Assembly: GCF_030408815.1 (NCBI RefSeq)
Contig: NZ_CP047355.1
Span: 186,001-250,000 of the forward strand
Source: Corynebacterium freiburgense
GTDB lineage: Bacteria > Actinomycetota > Actinomycetes > Mycobacteriales > Mycobacteriaceae
Reading direction: 5' to 3'
DNA: 64,000 nucleotides
Shown: positions 61,470 to 64,000 of the stretch, in pieces
Layout of the letters: every line of letters begins with the position of its first letter
Position numbering within the stretch: the stretch's first letter is position 1
The notes under the pieces: generated by a model
The model's database searches: none
What the model saw: the letters and a program-made list of their open reading frames with translations, nothing else
What the model was told of the DNA's origin: nothing
Made by a program: the position numbers and the translations under genes

Positions 61470-63416
61470 TTAGGCGTTTTCTCGCCGAGCGAGCCACTCC
61501 TTATATGCCTTTAAAGCTTTGCGCTCTTGGAGTTGGCTTTCCAATAAAATCCGAGTGGGGGAGGTTTGCGGCCGAGGCTGCTTTCCATCGGCAACTCGCT
61601 GCAGTTGATACTGTACTTGAGCCATTTTTGCTAGTGAGGCAATTCCTTTGTCTTTAAACTTAGGCTCGGCAAGTGCCGGGGCCATTGTTTCCGCATTGCG
61701 CCATCGATTTGGCAGGTCGGGCATAACGGATAGGGCAGTACCAATGCCGACCATTGCGATCCCAGCATCGATTACGCGTTCGGCTGTGTGTCGGCGTGTG
61801 ATGCCACCGGTCACCATGAGTGGCATAGGTGCGACCTTGTTAATCTCCTCTGCGAATGTAAGGAAATAGGCCTCACGATCCAGGGTTCGCTGGTCGCGTG
61901 TGTACCCCTGCATTGCCGGGCTTTCATAGCTTCCGCCAGAAATCTCAACCATATCCACACCCAGATCACCGAGCATTTGTACTACAACCGAGGCGTCCGC
62001 AACGTCGAAGCCGCCGCGTTGGAAATCAGCGGAGTTTATTTTCACACCAATGGCGAAATTTTCGGGGACTGCAGCGCGGGTTCGGGAGACAATTTCACGT
62101 AGTAATTTGCTGCGTCCTTGCAGTTCGCCGCCCCATTCATCGGCGCGGAGATTAGTTAGCGGAGAAAGGAACTGGGAGAGAAGGTAGCCGTGGGCGGCGT
62201 GTAATTCCACACCATCAAAATCAGCCTCGGCGGCTCGTGTTGCAGTAATAACAAAGCGTTCGATTACATCTTCAATTTCCGCTTGGGTCATTTCCTTCGG
62301 CATATCAAAACGCTTGGAATGCTGGCCCATATCCAGGGGCACGGCGGAGGGCGCGATCTTAATGCCGGGCATACCGCGTCCAATTTGCCTTCCCGGGTGA
62401 CTAATTTGCATCCACACTTGGGCGCCGCCACTGTGCGCGGCCGCAGCCCATTCGCGGAAAGGTTCTAATGGTGCTTGGTTGTCTAAAATAACAGCCCCTG
62501 GATTTGTTAATGCGCGAGCATCTACCATGACATTGCCGGTAATAATTAGCCCAACGCCGCCGCGAGACCAAGTTTCATACAGCTGGAATAGTCGCGGATT
62601 GGGAAGGTGCTCTTCACCGCCCAGGTTTTCTTCCATTGCGGCTTTGGCAATGCGATTCCGGAGTGGCTTTCCATGACGCAACTCTAGTGGTTCAAATATT
62701 TTTTCGGGCTTGTTCTTGGCGGAAATATCAGTAATAAGCCGTTCGGCGAGGGTTTCCGCTGAAGCTGGATTCTGCCCTGTATACAGGTTACGGTCCACTA
62801 CAACAAAAGGCCGCAATGGTAATAGATTCTTTTGATATATCAACCCCGTTTCCAGCAACTTATCTTCCAGGAACCAAGGTGCCTTCCAAGCAAAGCTATT
62901 CAGGCGTTCTTCTACATTTGAAAAAGCAGTTACTTTATAGCCTGCGAATGGTGAAGATCCATCAGGGTTTTTAGCTGCAAGAATAGCCGCCGGAGCGTGG
63001 CATAATAAAGCAAGGGGTTCGCCGGATTGTAGTCGGCGAGTCAGTAATGCGCCGGAAGTTTCATCAACGGCGAGGTCTTCCATGGGGCCGTGGCCGCCGG
63101 GATAGAACACGAGGTCAAACTCTTGTTCATTGACTTCTTCAAGTGGAGTCGGATGCAATAGCTCCGATTCAATGGAATCCAAGTATGATTTCACTGCTGC
63201 GCGCTTGGCTTTAGATCCACCGGCTATCCCTAGGCTTAATTGGTCGAGTGTTGGCGTTTTTCCGCCAGGGCTGGCTATTGTAATTTTCCAGCCAGCGGCG
63301 CTAAAAAGTCGGTGGGGCTCTGCAAGCTCTTCGGCCCAATAGCCCGTAGGATGCTTGGTTTCATCTGAAAGAGTCCATGAATCTGCGGCGGAAACTACAA
63401 ATAGTACTGAAGTCAT
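61470..63416 (-). CDS. DJ-1/PfpI-like domain fused to an Old Yellow Enzyme
   Basis: 648 residues in one open frame. The N-terminal part (about 1-230) is a DJ-1/PfpI, Hsp31-like domain: YPGGHGPMEDLA and nucleophile Cys139 in LALLCHAPAAIL. These act on glyoxals or as stress proteins. The C-terminal part (about 240-625) is an NADH:flavin oxidoreductase of the OYE/2,4-dienoyl-CoA reductase type: FMN-binding ISHPGRQIG, HAAHGYLLSQFLSP, VEISGGSYESP and VTGGITRRHTAE. No 4Fe-4S domain. ATG 63416 with AGGATGG upstream. Both parts deal with reactive carbonyls, so a combined detoxification enzyme is plausible but unproven. Confidence 0.88.
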   Translation of the reverse strand: MTSVLFVVSAADSWTLSDETKHPTGYWAEELAEPHRLFSAAGWKITIASPGGKTPTLDQLSLGIAGGSKAKRAAVKSYLDSIESELLHPTPLEEVNEQEFDLVFYPGGHGPMEDLAVDETSGALLTRRLQSGEPLALLCHAPAAILAAKNPDGSSPFAGYKVTAFSNVEERLNSFAWKAPWFLEDKLLETGLIYQKNLLPLRPFVVVDRNLYTGQNPASAETLAERLITDISAKNKPEKIFEPLELRHGKPLRNRIAKAAMEENLGGEEHLPNPRLFQLYETWSRGGVGLIITGNVMVDARALTNPGAVILDNQAPLEPFREWAAAAHSGGAQVWMQISHPGRQIGRGMPGIKIAPSAVPLDMGQHSKRFDMPKEMTQAEIEDVIERFVITATRAAEADFDGVELHAAHGYLLSQFLSPLTNLRADEWGGELQGRSKLLREIVSRTRAAVPENFAIGVKINSADFQRGGFDVADASVVVQMLGDLGVDMVEISGGSYESPAMQGYTRDQRTLDREAYFLTFAEEINKVAPMPLMVTGGITRRHTAERVIDAGIAMVGIGTALSVMPDLPNRWRNAETMAPALAEPKFKDKGIASLAKMAQVQYQLQRVADGKQPRPQTSPTRILLESQLQERKALKAYKEWLARRENA

Positions 63417-63578
63417 TGCACCATCCTATTGATTTCATGTTTCGCGCGGGGCGGTGATATGCGATCGTCTTCGAGCGATCAAGTTCAGAGCTTGTTTAAT
63501 CCACGTCACTCAATCGTTTTTGGGTGTGGTTATTGGGCCCCGCAACCTTGGGTTTTGGGGCTGGTTTTCGTTTGTGGG

Positions 63579-64000
63579 TTACAAGGGTGGTTTGGGCGGT
63601 TGATCTGGGGGGGGCGTGCGATGGAGGTTTCGTAAGTCATGGATGTGGGCGTTGTATTGGTCGAAGGTGTTGCCAAAGCGCCCCATTCCGTGTCGGATCG
63701 GTGGGGTTGTGTTGTCGTCTTCTGGGGTTTTCCCGGAGTGTCTTGGCGGCATTGGTAGTCCGCATAGCCCGGCTAGTGGGCCTTCGGGAAGTGTGATTCC
63801 TAGGTTCCGTTGGCTTTTGCCAATTCTGGGGTCGGTGTCTTCCCAGCTCACATGCCCGTTCGGGGTGATGTGGGCGCGGAGTTTGCGGTCGGTTTTCATA
63901 TTGTGGTGGTGCCGGCATAAGCATTGTAGATTTGCCAAGCATGTCCAACCACCAGCTTCAAAGTTGATTACATGGTCGATGTCGCATCGTTCGGCGGGGA
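63579..64000 (-). CDS. HNH endonuclease, 13E12 family, 5' part beyond the window
   Basis: Only the C-terminal 140 residues are present; the gene continues past 64000. CDIDHVINFEAGGWT and LQCLCRHHHNMKT are the HNH nuclease, closely like the protein at 15672-17036, and the following tail (HSGKTPEDDNTTPP, GMGRFGNT) aligns with its tail as well. The C-terminus is Pro-rich (PPPDQPPKPPL). A second full-length paralogue is therefore likely. Confidence 0.85.
   Translation of the reverse strand, partial: PAERCDIDHVINFEAGGWTCLANLQCLCRHHHNMKTDRKLRAHITPNGHVSWEDTDPRIGKSQRNLGITLPEGPLAGLCGLPMPPRHSGKTPEDDNTTPPIRHGMGRFGNTFDQYNAHIHDLRNLHRTPPPDQPPKPPL

Overview
The window looks like a chromosomal segment of a Corynebacterium. 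Three things point there: two mycolyltransferases of the Ag85/Cmt type, a 3022-residue type I fatty acid synthase, and gene blocks I know from C. glutamicum (topA - adenylate cyclase - DNA polymerase III delta', and lpd - ramB - sdhCAB). GC content is intermediate by eye, with AT-rich patches near 47.3-49 kb and 53.9-55 kb. The species cannot be named from the sequence alone.

Layout. 0-8 kb: a lipoprotein, topA, a membrane adenylate cyclase (-), holB (+) and tRNA-Thr(CGU). 8-14.5 kb, all minus strand: an MMPL exporter, two small proteins, a CcdA/DsbA-like thiol redox pair, a DUF2304 protein and two family 2 glycosyltransferases. 15.6-24.3 kb: an HNH/13E12-type protein (+), then on the minus strand a flippase-like protein, an M1 metallopeptidase and an S9 peptidase in a translationally coupled chain, and two tandem mycolyltransferases. 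24.5-34.2 kb: a 36-codon microprotein candidate, lpd, ramB (-), sdhCAB plus a small membrane protein, DUF445 and DUF2516. 34.3-45.4 kb: a wHTH/nuclease-like protein, FAS-I and a TetR regulator. 45.5-54.3 kb: purU, two YbjN-like proteins, an AT-rich patch with a truncated ABC ATPase, a degenerate DeoC-like protein, an LmeA-like lipid-binding protein, a methyltransferase, DUF2505 and murB. 55-64 kb: a secreted cutinase-like hydrolase, a second lipoprotein, a DUF3267 zincin, an Imm22 + DUF1963 pair, a PF09818 ATPase, ogt, a DJ-1/PfpI-OYE fusion and a partial second HNH/13E12 gene.

Functional themes are cell-envelope building (FAS-I, mycolyltransferases, MMPL, glycosyltransferases, flippase, murB, LmeA-like), central oxidative metabolism with its regulators (lpd, RamB, SDH with a GlxR-type and a DtxR-like site) and DNA maintenance (topA, holB, ogt).

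The most unusual content is non-coding. About 400-670 bp elements occur three times (A 3880-4510, B 7610-7975, C 14640-15310), with a remnant at 35239-35296. Each has a core of three near-identical long hairpins plus two short ones. In all nine complete long hairpins every arm deviation is a G.U wobble when read on one strand and an A.C mismatch when read on the other. This implies a transcribed, structured RNA of known polarity; in A, B and the remnant that strand lies directly downstream of a gene. A second family (32333-32496 and 50661-50825) uses the same outer modules with a different inner stem. A degenerate 14-mer, GCTTWTCGACGCCGCG, also recurs across coding and non-coding DNA.
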